Below are positions 1 to 9,942 of a DNA stretch of 64,000 nt, in pieces (within the stretch, counting starts at the first letter, position 1; the number at the start of each line of letters is the position of its first letter). A program made the translations under genes and the position numbers. The stretch covers positions 62,001 through 126,000 of the forward strand of contig JAIRKE010000001.1 in NCBI GenBank assembly GCA_031260295.1, given 5' to 3'. The stretch is from Azonexus sp. (GTDB taxonomy: Bacteria; Pseudomonadota; Gammaproteobacteria; Burkholderiales; Rhodocyclaceae). Below the pieces are notes generated by a model. The model was not told the origin of the DNA. It searched no databases and saw only the letters and a list, made by a program, of their open reading frames with translations.

Positions 1-900
1 GCTGGCGACGGGGCGTTCCAGCACGGTGGCCGGATTGTTGACCAGCACGATGCTGCGTCCGGCGGTGCCGAAGCGTTCTTTGAACAAGGTTTCCACGCCC
101 AGGACTTCACGCAGGAAAACGTCCTGGCCCGCATCGCCGCCGAAGGCGAGCAGATACAACTCTGGCACCTCCGGGCGGCTGGGCTGCACCTCCGCGAGCG
201 CTTTTTCCAGCAGTTCCGGTTGGTGGTAGAGGATGGCTTCGCCACGGGTCAATTGCCAGCGGTCGCTGTAGGAAGATTCGCTGTCGCTGTAACTGTAACT
301 GGGTTGCCACAGCCTGATCTCCGTCATGGCAAACCACATCGAGCCTGCCGAGAAAGCGCCAAGGAGGAGCGAGGCGAGGAGATATCTCGGCCAGGTCAGC
401 CGGTAGATCCACCACAGGGCAGCGTACACGGCTGACAGATACCAGAGCAGCAGCGCGCAACAGATGCCCACGAGCAGCCAGTAGATAGGGACCTGTTCGT
501 CGAACCAGGGCGCGGTCGGATCGATAAGAAAGACAAGCGGCGTTAGCATGAGAGCGCAGCACAGGGCCAGCGCCAGGGTCGCCACCATTCCTTCGAGGAC
601 TCCGGCTGGCGCATCCTCCTTCTGCATTCGCGCGTAGCACCACATGCACAGCAGCAACAGCGGCATCCACCAGAGCTGGTAAGGCAATGCCTGGAGGTTG
701 AATTCGCCGTCCCATCCCACTTGCTGGAGGTCGTAGATCAAGCCGATCAAGACGCCCAACAGCCACAACCAGACGATTTGCGGCACCGATGCGCGCAGAC
801 GGTTGACCGCGTTTTTCCGGAATAGAAAAAACCCGATGCCGGCGCGCAGATTGCTCACCAGATCGCGTAGCGCGACGTTGATTACTGTTGGGGGCAACAT
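1..900 (-). CDS. C13 family peptidase, membrane-anchored (3' end outside window)
   Basis: Reading the minus strand from an ATG at 900 gives an uninterrupted 300-codon frame that runs off the window start. The first ~200 residues hold several hydrophobic segments (about residues 43-60, 80-92, 104-125, 141-165 and 175-190), so it is a polytopic membrane anchor. It is followed by a soluble part with the start of the peptidase C13 (legumain-like) fold: LLAFGGDAGQDVF at about residue 249, then ERFGTAGRSIVLVNNPAT. The resemblance is to bacterial PF01650 proteins, from memory of that family. The catalytic His/Cys region lies beyond the window, so activity cannot be judged. It sits 55 bp downstream of the glnD stop, on the same strand. 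Function in bacteria is poorly known. Confidence 0.75.
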   Translation of the reverse strand, partial: MLPPTVINVALRDLVSNLRAGIGFFLFRKNAVNRLRASVPQIVWLWLLGVLIGLIYDLQQVGWDGEFNLQALPYQLWWMPLLLLCMWCYARMQKEDAPAGVLEGMVATLALALCCALMLTPLVFLIDPTAPWFDEQVPIYWLLVGICCALLLWYLSAVYAALWWIYRLTWPRYLLASLLLGAFSAGSMWFAMTEIRLWQPSYSYSDSESSYSDRWQLTRGEAILYHQPELLEKALAEVQPSRPEVPELYLLAFGGDAGQDVFLREVLGVETLFKERFGTAGRSIVLVNNPATVLERPVAS

Positions 901-955
901 TGCCGTCCTTTCTCTATGCATATTTCCCTTTTTTTGCCGGATACCACAGCCGGGA

Positions 956-3511
956 TCAGATTTTGAGCCGCTCCATCAATTCCGTTTCCAGCCGGATGCG
1001 GCTGGCGCTGTCGTGGAGGTCGCCGCCGCTGATCAGGAAAACGTCCTCGGCCCGTTCGCCGAGCGTGGCGATCTTGGCCGTTTCCAGATTGGCACCATGC
1101 TGGGCCAGGATGGCGGCCACCGTGTACAGCAGGCCGGGACGGTCGGCGGCGACCAGCGAGAGGATGTAGTTGTCGCCGCGCTCGTCCTCGATGATCCGGG
1201 CTTCCGGCTTGATCGGGAAATGCTTGACCTGGCGCGACAGCAGTTTGGTCGGCGGCACGTCCGGCGGCCCCTGCCGGATCAGTCGTTGCTCCAGTTCGTG
1301 CTCAATGTAGGCGACCATCTCGCGGTGGGTGTCGCGTTCGAACACGTCGAGCACGACAAAGCTGTCGAGCGCGTAGCCGTGCGCGGTGGTGTGGATTTTG
1401 GCATCGACGATGCTGTAGCCGGCGCGGGCGAAGAAGCCGACGATGCGGGCGAACAGGTCGGGCTGGTCCTTGGTGTAGACCATCACTTGCATGCTGCCGT
1501 CCAGGTGCAGGCGGGCGCGGACGACCGGCTGGTTGTTGTGGATGCGGTAATACAGCGAACGCGTGTGCCAGGCGATTTCCTCGGCCGAATGGCGCAGGAA
1601 ATAGACGGTATCGAGCTGCTTCCACAGCCGTTCATGCACGGTGGCGGAGAGCGCGAAGTAGCGCAGCAGGCGCATCGCCTCGGTCTGGCGCTCGGCAATC
1701 ACGCCGTGGGCCGGCGGCACTTCGCCCTGGTGCAGGGTGTACAAGGTCAGATAGTAGAGATCGGCCAGCAGCCGGCCTTTCCACTGATTCCAGACCTTCG
1801 GGCTGGTGCCGCGGATATCGGCATGGGTCAGTAGGTAGAGCGCCGTCAGGTGGCGAACGTCGCCGACTCGGCGGGCGAAGCTGGCGATGACCTCGGGGTC
1901 GCTGAGGTCTTCCTTCTGGGCAATCTGCGACATGACCAGATGATTTCTGACCAGCCACACGACCAGTTCGCTGTCTTCGCCGGCCAGGCTGTGTTGTTCG
2001 CAGAATTTCCTGGCGTCGACGGTACCCAGTTCGGAATGGTCGCCGCCGCGCCCCTTGGCGATGTCGTGGAAGAGGGCGGCAACGTAGAGCAGCCAGTGGC
2101 GATCCAGTTCGTTGATCAGGCGCGAGCACTCGGGGTACTCGTGGGCGAATTCGCTCAACGTGAACCGGCGTAGGTTGCGTATTACTTGCAGGATGTGCTG
2201 GTCGACGGTGTAGACGTGGAACAGGTCGTACTGCATCTGGCCGACGATGCGGCCGAAATTGGGCAGGTAGGCGCCGAGGATGTCGAGCTGGTTCATCAGC
2301 CGGAAAGCGCGGATGACGCCACGCGGGCTCTGGAACAGCCTGAGGAAGGCGGCACGCTGCGCCGGATCGCCCTGGAATTCCGGCGTGATCCGCTCGCGGG
2401 CACGCCACAGCGCGCGCAACGTGCGCGCCGTCATGCCATGCAATTCGTGGTGTTCCTGCAGCGCCAGGAAGGTGTCGAGGATGGCCATCGGCTGGCGCTT
2501 GAACAAGGTTTCGTCGCGGACGTCGAGCAGCCCGCCGACGCTCTGGAAATGCGCGTCGAGCGCTTGCGGCGCTTGCTGGCTGGCCGGCACCAGCGCCGCT
2601 TCCATGTTCTGCAGCAGGATGGTGTTGAGCAGCACCACCGCCTTGGCGTTGCGGTAATACTCCTGCATCAACTGTTCCGAGGCACGCCGCACCGGCGTCG
2701 AGGCGAAGCCGAATTCGCGGGCGAGCAGATCCTGGTAGTCGAACAGCAAGCGGTCCTCGCGCCGGCCGGCGGCGTAGTGCAGGCGGACGCGCAATTGGCG
2801 GAGATATGCCTCGCAGCGAACGGCGTGCTCCATTTCCTCGCGGGTCAGGAAGCCGTGGCGTTCGAGATCGGCCCAACAGGCGCCGTAGCCGGCGGCCTGG
2901 GCGATCCAGAAGATGATCTGGATATCGCGCAGACCGCCCGGCGAATCCTTGCAATTCGGCTCTAGGCTGTAGGGTGTCTCGTTGAAGCGCAGGTAGCGTT
3001 CCTGCTGTTCCAGGCGCTTGGCTTCGAGAAAATCGAGCGGGTCGAGATGACGGCGCAGGCGCCGCTCGAAGCTGGCGAACAGTTTCTCGTTGCCGGTCAG
3101 CAGGCGGGCTTCGAGCAGCGCCGTCTGGACCGTGATGTCGCGTTCGGCCTCATCAAAGCATTGGGCAATGGTGCGCACGCTGTGCCCGACTTCCAGCCCG
3201 ATGTCCCAGAAATGGCCGACCAGAATTTCAAGTTTTTCCCGCAGCGCGCGCCCGGCCGGGCGCGGCAGCAGAATCAGCAGGTCGATGTCGGAGGCCGGGT
3301 AAAGCTCGCCCCGGCCATAGCCGCCGACCGCCGCCAGGGCGACGGAATCCGGCATGGCAAAGTCGGTCCACAGACGGCGGAGGGTGGCATCGACGCGGAC
3401 GCAGCGCTGGCGCAGCAGTTCGCCGGCATCGCCGGTCTCTTCGTAGCGCTGGCGCAGCGCGGCTTGGTCAGCCTTGACCTCGGCGCGCAACGCCGCGATG
3501 TCAACGGACAT
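956..3511 (-). CDS. glnD: bifunctional PII uridylyltransferase / uridylyl-removing enzyme GlnD
   Basis: Cytoplasmic nitrogen sensor that uridylylates PII proteins when glutamine is low and deuridylylates them when it is high. The 851 residues match the usual GlnD length. The nucleotidyltransferase signature GGYGRGEL followed by the DID metal-binding aspartates lies at residues 63-77. An HD hydrolase motif ([14 protein letters not shown]) lies near residue 480. Two ACT glutamine-sensing domains occupy roughly the last 190 residues ([17 protein letters not shown]... and [16 protein letters not shown]...). The ATG is 3 bp downstream of the map stop codon, so map-glnD is one transcription unit. 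This is a common proteobacterial arrangement. Confidence 0.97.
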   Translation of the reverse strand: MSVDIAALRAEVKADQAALRQRYEETGDAGELLRQRCVRVDATLRRLWTDFAMPDSVALAAVGGYGRGELYPASDIDLLILLPRPAGRALREKLEILVGHFWDIGLEVGHSVRTIAQCFDEAERDITVQTALLEARLLTGNEKLFASFERRLRRHLDPLDFLEAKRLEQQERYLRFNETPYSLEPNCKDSPGGLRDIQIIFWIAQAAGYGACWADLERHGFLTREEMEHAVRCEAYLRQLRVRLHYAAGRREDRLLFDYQDLLAREFGFASTPVRRASEQLMQEYYRNAKAVVLLNTILLQNMEAALVPASQQAPQALDAHFQSVGGLLDVRDETLFKRQPMAILDTFLALQEHHELHGMTARTLRALWRARERITPEFQGDPAQRAAFLRLFQSPRGVIRAFRLMNQLDILGAYLPNFGRIVGQMQYDLFHVYTVDQHILQVIRNLRRFTLSEFAHEYPECSRLINELDRHWLLYVAALFHDIAKGRGGDHSELGTVDARKFCEQHSLAGEDSELVVWLVRNHLVMSQIAQKEDLSDPEVIASFARRVGDVRHLTALYLLTHADIRGTSPKVWNQWKGRLLADLYYLTLYTLHQGEVPPAHGVIAERQTEAMRLLRYFALSATVHERLWKQLDTVYFLRHSAEEIAWHTRSLYYRIHNNQPVVRARLHLDGSMQVMVYTKDQPDLFARIVGFFARAGYSIVDAKIHTTAHGYALDSFVVLDVFERDTHREMVAYIEHELEQRLIRQGPPDVPPTKLLSRQVKHFPIKPEARIIEDERGDNYILSLVAADRPGLLYTVAAILAQHGANLETAKIATLGERAEDVFLISGGDLHDSASRIRLETELMERLKI

Positions 3512-3514
3512 CGA

Positions 3515-4315
3515 TTATGGAATCCAGTCCGGCTTGGGACGGCAAGCGGCCGACTGGGTCATGATTTCGTAGCCGGTTTCGGTGACCAGCACCGTGTGCT
3601 CCCACTGCGCCGACAGACTGCGATCCTTGGTGACGATGGTCCAGCCGTCGGGCATTTCGCGGATCGCGGCCTTGCCGGCGTTGATCATCGGCTCGATGGT
3701 GAACATCATGCCCGATTCCAGGCGCGGGCCGGTGCCGGCCTTGCCGTAGTGCAGCACCTGCGGCTCCTCATGGAATTTCTGGCCGATGCCGTGGCCGCAG
3801 AATTCGCGCACCACCGAATAGCCGTTCTTCTCGGCGTGCTTTTGGATCACGGCCCCGATGTCGCCGAGATAAGCGCCAGGGCGCACCACCGAGATGCCCA
3901 GCCACATACATTCGAAGGTGATCTCGCACAGGCGTTTGGCCTGGATCGAGCCTTCGCCCACGATGAACATGCGGCTGGTGTCGCCGTGATAGCCGTCCTT
4001 GATGGTCGTGATGTCGAGATTGACGATGTCGCCATTCTTCAGCGCGCGCTCGCCCGGCACGCCGTGGCAGACCTGCTGGTTGATCGAGGTGCAGATCGAC
4101 TTGGGGTAGGGATGGTAGCCCGCCGGCGCATAGTTCAGCGGGGCCGGGACGCAGCCCTGCACATTGACCATCAGGTCGTGGCAGCGGCGGTCCAGTTCTT
4201 CAGTGGTGACGCCGGGTTTGACGAAGGGCTCGATATAGTCGAGCACCTCGGCGGCGAGGCGCCCGGCGACGCGCATTTTTTCAATATCTTCGGGCGTCTT
4301 GATGACGATGCTCAT
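3515..4315 (-). CDS. map: type I methionine aminopeptidase
   Basis: Removes the initiator methionine from nascent proteins. The 266 residues carry all five metal ligands in family context: Asp in NLDITTI, Asp in GYHGDTSRM, His in CGHGIGQKFHEEP, Glu in MMFTIEPM and Glu in WEHTVLVTE. It is the first gene of a map-glnD unit and is divergent from rmlD, with 130 bp between the two start codons. Confidence 0.97.
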   Translation of the reverse strand: MSIVIKTPEDIEKMRVAGRLAAEVLDYIEPFVKPGVTTEELDRRCHDLMVNVQGCVPAPLNYAPAGYHPYPKSICTSINQQVCHGVPGERALKNGDIVNLDITTIKDGYHGDTSRMFIVGEGSIQAKRLCEITFECMWLGISVVRPGAYLGDIGAVIQKHAEKNGYSVVREFCGHGIGQKFHEEPQVLHYGKAGTGPRLESGMMFTIEPMINAGKAAIREMPDGWTIVTKDRSLSAQWEHTVLVTETGYEIMTQSAACRPKPDWIP

Positions 4316-4392
4316 GGTTGTTCGGCGAAGCGTTGGGGGTGGTCAAGGATAAAGGACGGGATTCATTTCGCAAAGTGCGGGCGGGAAAACGA

Positions 4393-4424
4393 CATACTGC
4401 GCGACATACCGCGTGGCATACTGC
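4393..4424 (+). repeat. three 8-bp direct repeats at exact 12-bp spacing
   Basis: CATACTGC (4393), CATACCGC (4405) and CATACTGC (4417) repeat with a constant 12-bp period in the divergent map/rmlD promoter region, ending 21 bp before the rmlD ATG. The pattern is seen directly. A regulator-binding role is a guess. The repeats are too few and too short to be an iteron origin. Confidence 0.5.
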
Positions 4425-4445
4425 ATGCCTTTTCCAGGGGCGGAC

Positions 4446-5357
4446 ATGACGATTCTACTTCTCGGCAAGGATGGCCAGGTCGGCTGGCAATTGCAGCGCT
4501 CGCTGGCGCCGCACGGCCGGGTCGTGGCCTGTGGGCGGGGCGAATGCGACCTGGCCGATCTTGATGAGGTGCGCCGGTTGTTGCGCGACCTGCGACCATC
4601 AGTGATCGTCAATGCCGCCGCCTACACCGCGGTCGACAAAGCCGAGTCCGAACCCGAGCTGGCGCGGCGCATCAACACCGAGGCGCCGGCCGTGCTCGCC
4701 GCCGCAGCAGCGGCCAGCGGCGCGTTATTGGTGCATTACTCGACCGATTACGTGTACGACGGTAACAAGGCGGAGCCGTGGGTGGAAACCGATCCGGCCG
4801 CTCCCCTCGGCGTCTACGGCGGCAGCAAGCTGGCCGGCGAGGAGGCGATCCGCGCCGCCGGTTGCCGTTCGCTGATTTTTCGCACCAGTTGGGTATTCGG
4901 CGCGCGCGGCGGCAATTTCGTCAAAACCATCCTGCGTTTGGCGCGGGAAAAGGACAGCCTGAACGTGATCGACGACCAGATCGGCTCGCCAACCCCGGCG
5001 GCCCTGATTGCCACGGTCACTGGCGTGGTACTGGCCATGCTGCGCCGCGGCGACATGCTGGCAGCGGGCGAAAGCCGCCTCTACCACTTGGCGGCAGCGC
5101 GCCCGGTCAGTTGGCACGCCTTCGCCCGGACCATCGTCGGCCTGGCCAGCGCCATGCCAGGCTTCGAGCTACGCCTGACGCCAGATGCGATCCGCCCCAT
5201 TCCCGCAACCGAATATCCGCTCCCCGCCCGGCGTCCAGCCAACTCATGCCTCGATTGCTGCCGCCTGGAAAACGATTTCGGCCTTCAGATGCCCGACTGG
5301 CAGCCCTATCTGGAACGCATGCTGCAATTGCTGGCGCTCAAGCGCCATGGTTATTGA
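4446..5357 (+). CDS. rfbD: dTDP-4-dehydrorhamnose reductase
   Basis: Last step of dTDP-L-rhamnose synthesis: NAD(P)H reduction of dTDP-4-dehydrorhamnose. 303 residues with the N-terminal nucleotide-binding motif LLLGKDGQVGWQL, the catalytic STDYVYDG segment, the YxxxK pair (VYGGSKLAGEE) and the C-terminal RPANSCLD box (family usual RPxNSxLD). The ATG at 4446 was chosen because LLLGKDGQVG begins right after it; an in-frame start 33 bp upstream would add residues without family resemblance. No rfbA, rfbB or rfbC lies beside it, so the other rhamnose genes must be elsewhere. Confidence 0.93.
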   Translation: MTILLLGKDGQVGWQLQRSLAPHGRVVACGRGECDLADLDEVRRLLRDLRPSVIVNAAAYTAVDKAESEPELARRINTEAPAVLAAAAAASGALLVHYSTDYVYDGNKAEPWVETDPAAPLGVYGGSKLAGEEAIRAAGCRSLIFRTSWVFGARGGNFVKTILRLAREKDSLNVIDDQIGSPTPAALIATVTGVVLAMLRRGDMLAAGESRLYHLAAARPVSWHAFARTIVGLASAMPGFELRLTPDAIRPIPATEYPLPARRPANSCLDCCRLENDFGLQMPDWQPYLERMLQLLALKRHGY

Positions 5358-5384
5358 AAATACATACGGCGCGCAGGTTTCGCT

Positions 5385-5412
5385 CCCGCTTGCGGGGAGG
5401 GCTAGGGTCATC
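5385..5412. repeat. fragment of the hairpin repeat also seen at 63295-63390
   Basis: A short G+C hairpin (CTCCCGC-TT-GCGGGGAG) followed by AGGGCTAGGGT resembles the repeat cluster near the window end, where the complementary ACCCTAGCCCT appears. This suggests a truncated copy of the same dispersed element. Confidence 0.4.
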
Positions 5413-5462
5413 GGCTTTACGCAACTGCGGGCATTCCCCGCTGCGCGTAGCGCCTGCAAGGT

Positions 5463-5741
5463 TTTGGCAGCGACATGAACCTCTTCCCCTTCAGATCCGT
5501 CCAATCCACCACGATGGCGGGACGAGGATGATGCAGTAACCAAGACGTCATGTTGCGGCAAAAATCGGGCGTGACTTGATGGAGATGGGAAATTGCTCAA
5601 CAAACGATCCAGCGCCTTGAGGGGTGCGTACATCCATGTTGCGCCCGGCTAGGCGCGAGCCAGGTCAGTCAACGTTAGTTGACGCCCCATGATGAGCGCC
5701 TGGACGGCATGTAGAAGCACCCGGCGACGGCTGGCGTGCAT
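5463..5741 (-). pseudogene. degenerate IS4-family transposase fragment
   Basis: On the minus strand an ATG at 5741 begins MHASRRRVLLHAVQALIMG, a typical IS4-family transposase start, but a TAG stops it at 5649-5651. After a frame change APLKALDRLLSN appears (about 5627). After a second shift MTSWLLHHPRPAIVVDWTDLK appears (ATG at 5549-5551), which contains the first Asp of the DDE triad. Homology then fades near 5460. At least one stop and two frameshifts, plus loss of the rest of the gene, make it inactive. It lies in the 588-bp gap between rmlD and ppk, which otherwise holds only short repeats. Confidence 0.8.
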
Positions 5742-5792
5742 GGCGTAGTCCTCAGGTTGGTCGCCCGAGGACAAAAACTACGCCATGCACGC
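5734..5792 (-). repeat. inverted repeat covering the transposase start codon
   Basis: GCGTGCATGGCGTAG at 5734-5748 is perfectly complementary to 5778-5792. Inner arms TCCTC (5749-5753) and GAGGA (5767-5771) extend the stem past a 6-base bulge. Transcribed in the transposase direction, the hairpin buries the start codon at 5741. Such hairpins are known in other insertion sequences to stop translation from read-through transcripts; that role here is inferred. Confidence 0.7.
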
Positions 5793-5891
5793 TTCGTTTT
5801 TGCTGAACCTACCGCTTAATTTATTGGAATAAAAATAAAAGATAAATTCGTGAGGAGACCTCAGGTCTCGACCTGCCCTACGACGCTTTCT

Positions 5892-5929
5892 GTCATTCCG
5901 CGACTACGCTTCGCTCCGAGCGGAATGAC
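5892..5929. terminator. hairpin downstream of ppk
   Basis: GTCATTCCGC (5892-5901) pairs with GCGGAATGAC (5920-5929) over an 18-base loop, 17 bp beyond the ppk stop. No clear T-run follows, so it may be a dispersed repeat acting as a weak transcript end rather than a true intrinsic terminator. Confidence 0.35.
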
Positions 5930-5945
5930 GTTTGCGACTCAATCC

Positions 5946-8030
5946 TCAACCGCCCAGCGCCAGCATCAGTTCGTCCTGGGCATTGTGCGGCTTGCCGCGG
6001 GTGGTGCGGCGGCGCTGGTAGACGCCCTGGGCGTTCATGTCCCAGCCTTGCTGGTTGTCAGCCAGGTAGAACTTCAGTCCTTCGCTGATGACGCGCTTTT
6101 TGAGCCGGGGGTCGAGGATCGGGAAGGCCAGCTCGATGCGCTTGAAGAAGTTGCGTTCCATCCAGTCGGCGGAGGACAAGTAAACGTTCTCCTGGCCGCC
6201 GGCGAGAAAATAGAAAATTCGGTGGTGTTCGAGGAAGCGGCCGATGATCGAGCGCACCCGGATGTTGTCGGATAGGCCGGGAATGCCGGGGCGCAGTGCG
6301 CAGACGCCGCGGACGATCAGGTTGATCTCGACGCCGGCCTTGGAGGCTTCGTAGAGGGCGTTGATGACTTCCGGTTCGAGCAGTGAGTTCATCTTGGCGA
6401 CGATGCGTCCCTTGCCGCCGGCGCGGACGGTCTCGGCTTCGGCCTGGATCGCCTTGACGACGTTGGGTTGGAGCGTGAATGGCGCCTGCCACAGGTGTTT
6501 CAGCGTGCGCGCCTTGCCCAGGCCGGTCAGTTGTTTGAACACTTCACTGACGTCGTGAGTGATTTCCTCGTTGGCCGTCATCAGGCCGAAATCGGTGTAC
6601 AGGCGGGCGGTGCGCGGATGGTAGTTGCCGGTGCCGAGGTGGGCATAGCGCTTCAGGGCACCTTCCTCGCGGCGCACGATCAGCAGCGCCTTGGCGTGTG
6701 TCTTGTAGCCGACCACGCCATAGACGACATGGGCACCGACTTCCTCCAGCTTGGTCGCCCAACTAATGTTGGCCTCCTCGTCGAAGCGGGCCATCAGCTC
6801 GACGACGACGGTGACTTCCTTGCCGTTCTGGGCGGCACGGATCAGCGACTGCATCAGCACCGAGTCGGTGCCGGTGCGATAGACGGTCATCTTGATTGCC
6901 ACCACCAGTGGATCGTCGGCCGCCTGATGCAGCAGTTCGATGACCGGCGTGAAGGACTGATAGGGATGGTGCAGCAGAAGATCGTTACGGCGAATGTTCT
7001 CGAAAATGTCGGCACCCTTGCCGGCGGCCTTCGGCAAGCCGGGCCGGAATGGGATGAACTTCATGTCCGGGCGGTCTACGCCATCCGGCACCTGCATCAG
7101 GCGGACCAGGTTGACCGGGCCGTGTACGCGGTAGAGATCGATTTCCTTGAGGGCAAATTGGGCGAGCAGGAATTCGGTCATCGCCGGCGAACAGTTGTCG
7201 GCGACTTCGAGGCGCACGGCATCCCCGAAATGACGATGTGACAGCTCGCCCTGCAGTTTGGTGCGCAGATTGGTGACTTCCTCCTCGTCAACGAACAGGT
7301 CGGAATTGCGGGTGACGCGGAATTGGTAACAGCCGAGCACGTTCATGCCGGTGAACAGCTCGCCGACGAATTCGTGCAGGATCGAGGAGAGGAACACGTA
7401 GCCGTATTCGACGCCGGCCAGTTCCTCGGGCAGGCGGATGACCCGCGGCAGCACGCGTGGCGCCTGGACGATGGCGGCATTGGAACTGCGGCCGAAAGCG
7501 TCCTTGCCTTCGAGTTCGACGGCGAAATTGAGGCTTTTGTTCAGCACCTTGGGGAAGGGGTGCGACGGGTCGAGTCCGATCGGCGTCAGCACCGGCACCA
7601 TTTCGCGGCTGAAATAATCGCGGATCCATTCGCGCTGCGCCTCGTTCCACGTCGAACGGCGCAGGAAGCGGATGTGGCGCTCGGCGAGCGCCGGCAGGAT
7701 GACGTCGTTGAGATGCTGGTACTGCTCGGCGACGATGGCGTGGGCCTCGGCCGACACCAGGCGGAAGGCTTCCTGCGGGGTCTTGCCGTCGGTGGTGACG
7801 ATCGGCGCCTTGGCTCGCACCTGTTCCTTAAGGCCGGCCACGCGAATCTCGAAAAATTCGTCGAGATTGCTTGAGACAATGCACAGGAAGCGCAGGCGTT
7901 CCAGCAGAGGCATGCGCTCGTCCTGGGCCTGGGCGAGAACGCGCCGGTTGAAGGCGAGCAGGCCGAGTTCGCGATTCAGGTAGTTTTCTGTCGGGAAACG
8001 GGGATGCAACAGGGAGTGATTCATCGGCAT
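5946..8030 (-). CDS. ppk: polyphosphate kinase 1
   Basis: Reversibly polymerises the ATP gamma-phosphate into polyphosphate. 694 residues, standard PPK1 length. The N-terminal domain opens with YLNRELGLLAFNRRVLAQA and RLRFLCIVSSNLDEFFEIRVAG. The catalytic phospholipase-D-like domains carry YAHLGTGNYHPRTARLYTDFG (the phospho-histidine segment) and LEHHRIFYFLAGGQENVYLSSADWMERN (second conserved histidine). It is monocistronic here: no ppx follows, and the gene upstream is divergent. No Pho box is obvious in the 269-bp divergent region. Confidence 0.97.
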   Translation of the reverse strand: MPMNHSLLHPRFPTENYLNRELGLLAFNRRVLAQAQDERMPLLERLRFLCIVSSNLDEFFEIRVAGLKEQVRAKAPIVTTDGKTPQEAFRLVSAEAHAIVAEQYQHLNDVILPALAERHIRFLRRSTWNEAQREWIRDYFSREMVPVLTPIGLDPSHPFPKVLNKSLNFAVELEGKDAFGRSSNAAIVQAPRVLPRVIRLPEELAGVEYGYVFLSSILHEFVGELFTGMNVLGCYQFRVTRNSDLFVDEEEVTNLRTKLQGELSHRHFGDAVRLEVADNCSPAMTEFLLAQFALKEIDLYRVHGPVNLVRLMQVPDGVDRPDMKFIPFRPGLPKAAGKGADIFENIRRNDLLLHHPYQSFTPVIELLHQAADDPLVVAIKMTVYRTGTDSVLMQSLIRAAQNGKEVTVVVELMARFDEEANISWATKLEEVGAHVVYGVVGYKTHAKALLIVRREEGALKRYAHLGTGNYHPRTARLYTDFGLMTANEEITHDVSEVFKQLTGLGKARTLKHLWQAPFTLQPNVVKAIQAEAETVRAGGKGRIVAKMNSLLEPEVINALYEASKAGVEINLIVRGVCALRPGIPGLSDNIRVRSIIGRFLEHHRIFYFLAGGQENVYLSSADWMERNFFKRIELAFPILDPRLKKRVISEGLKFYLADNQQGWDMNAQGVYQRRRTTRGKPHNAQDELMLALGG

Positions 8031-8299
8031 TCCATGTGGTTTTTTACAGTATAAGCTTCAGGCCCGTTATTTTGTTGCGTTCTTGTTTCCGCCGCATGGC
8101 TGGGGGTGGGCGCAAGCCTCGCCCGACGCTGCTCCCGGTCATGGCAAAGCATGGATCAGGCAAGGATTTGTGCGGCATGCTATGGAGTTTTTTTTGATAT
8201 TGTGCGGTACGGTGGGGATTTCGCTGTGTTTCGTCACAGTCCATAAGCGGGCCGCCATCGTGGGCCCCGCAATTCAATTCAAGGCAAGGAGTAATCGGC

Positions 8300-9754
8300 A
8301 TGAGCAAGGCGGTCGTTTTTGGTGTGGCAACCGTTGCCGTTCTGGGGGGCGTATACCTAGGGGCGGCAGCGTACAGCGGCAGCATGGTGCAAAAGGAATA
8401 CGAGGTGGCACTGGACGAGGTGACGCAGGCGCTGCCTTTCCTCCGGGTCGTCGATCGCCAGTACGACAAAGGGCTGTTCTCCGCTTCCGCCACCTATGGT
8501 TTGCAACTGGGCTGTGCCTCGCCAGAAGATGAAGGCGGCGGCAAATTCGTCACCCTGACTTTCCGCGACAGCATCGCTCATGGGCCGCTACCGGGCTTTT
8601 CCAGCGTCGGGCTGGCGCGTATCGATACTCAGATCGTGCTGCCGGAGAACGCGCCCGAGTCCTTGCGCCAGTGGATCGGCGGCATGAAGCCCGAGGCCAT
8701 TCGCACCGCCATCGACTTCGGCGGCGCGACTCACACCCGCGTGGAATTGCCCGCGGGCGAGATCAAGAACGACAATGCCCGCCTTCATTGGCAGGCGATG
8801 CGCGCCGGGTTCCGCATGAATAGCGGGCGCACCGCCTCCAGTGCGGAGTTCGAGCTGCCCGAAATTGCCATCGACGCCCGCTCCAAAGAAGGAGAAAGCA
8901 TCCGCTTCCGGCTCGTCAATCTGCGCGGCCAGTCGGCCAGCGAGTTCTCGGGGCCGAACTGGTCCACCGGCAACGGTTCGGGGTCGGGTACGACCACGCT
9001 CGACCAAGTGCAACTCGCTTTCTCAAAAGGGAACGTGCAGGTCGATTTGAGCCAGCTCAAGTTCACGGCGGAACAGAAAATGGAAAACGATCTGCTCGGA
9101 ACTTCCGCTTCGTTCACCGGGACGGCCAGCGTGAAGGTGGGCGAACGCACCATTGTCCTGGACAAGATCGAACTGCAAGAGTCGATGAAGCGGCTGCATG
9201 CCCCGACCCTGCACAAAATCGTGCTTGGCTTCTGGCAGGAACTGGGCGGCGTGTGCGGCAAGACGCCCGCGGATTTCGCTCAGTCTATGGAAGAAAAACA
9301 GCTCGCAATGCTGTTCGGCATGAAGGAACTGCTGACCCATAATCCCGAATATTCCGTCGACAAGATCGCCGTGACCTACGAAAGCCAGGAAGGCCGGCTG
9401 GCCTACTCGGTGGCCGCCGACGGCATCACCAGCGAGGATTTGCACCAGCCCGACCTCCTGCTCGGCAAGATCATCACCAAGGGCAGCGCCCGGCTGCCCA
9501 TTGCGTGGCTGGCCAAGATTACGTCGGAAATCAAGGGCGGCCAGGCCATGCCGCAGGAGATGGTGGATGCCACGATCGGCGAACTGGTGGGAACCGGTTA
9601 CGTGACCCGTGAAGGCGATTTCATCGTCACTACCACGTTGTTCGAGCGCGGCCAACTGACGATCAACGGCAAGCCCTTCAATACCGGCGCACTGCTCGGC
9701 CTCAAGCGGCCAGGACAGCAGGATGATGTTGAAGAAGAGGAAAGCGAAGACTGA
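8300..9754 (+). CDS. YdgA family (DUF945) protein
   Basis: 484 residues with an N-terminal signal anchor (residues ~4-25, [21 protein letters not shown]), then a large predicted periplasmic beta-rich domain. [11 protein letters not shown] and [14 protein letters not shown] are typical of the E. coli YdgA / DUF945 family. The biochemical role of that family is not established. The C-terminus is strongly acidic ([10 protein letters not shown]). A good ribosome-binding site (AAGGAG) precedes the ATG. It stands alone, divergent from ppk. Confidence 0.8.
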   Translation: MSKAVVFGVATVAVLGGVYLGAAAYSGSMVQKEYEVALDEVTQALPFLRVVDRQYDKGLFSASATYGLQLGCASPEDEGGGKFVTLTFRDSIAHGPLPGFSSVGLARIDTQIVLPENAPESLRQWIGGMKPEAIRTAIDFGGATHTRVELPAGEIKNDNARLHWQAMRAGFRMNSGRTASSAEFELPEIAIDARSKEGESIRFRLVNLRGQSASEFSGPNWSTGNGSGSGTTTLDQVQLAFSKGNVQVDLSQLKFTAEQKMENDLLGTSASFTGTASVKVGERTIVLDKIELQESMKRLHAPTLHKIVLGFWQELGGVCGKTPADFAQSMEEKQLAMLFGMKELLTHNPEYSVDKIAVTYESQEGRLAYSVAADGITSEDLHQPDLLLGKIITKGSARLPIAWLAKITSEIKGGQAMPQEMVDATIGELVGTGYVTREGDFIVTTTLFERGQLTINGKPFNTGALLGLKRPGQQDDVEEEESED

Positions 9755-9942
9755 GTTTTGTACCTACCAGTCCAAGGAGTCGAGCGTACTATGAATCAAA
9801 ATGCCTTGGTCTGGAACGAGAATCTCCAGGGACCAGAAACAATGGCATTCCTGCAATTGCCCTGGGCAACCGGTCGCACGTTTCCCTCAAGCGGCTGCTC
9901 TGGCTCATCGTCGTCCCACAACCATCATTCCATGGAGAGAGC

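Noticed and set aside
4393-4424. Possible iterons of a replication origin
   Set aside because: Only three 8-bp copies, no AT-rich unwinding region, no DnaA boxes and no replication gene nearby.
4413-4445. Upstream start for rmlD
   Set aside because: The added residues are encoded by the CATACyGC repeats and precede the conserved LLLGKDGQVG start without family support.
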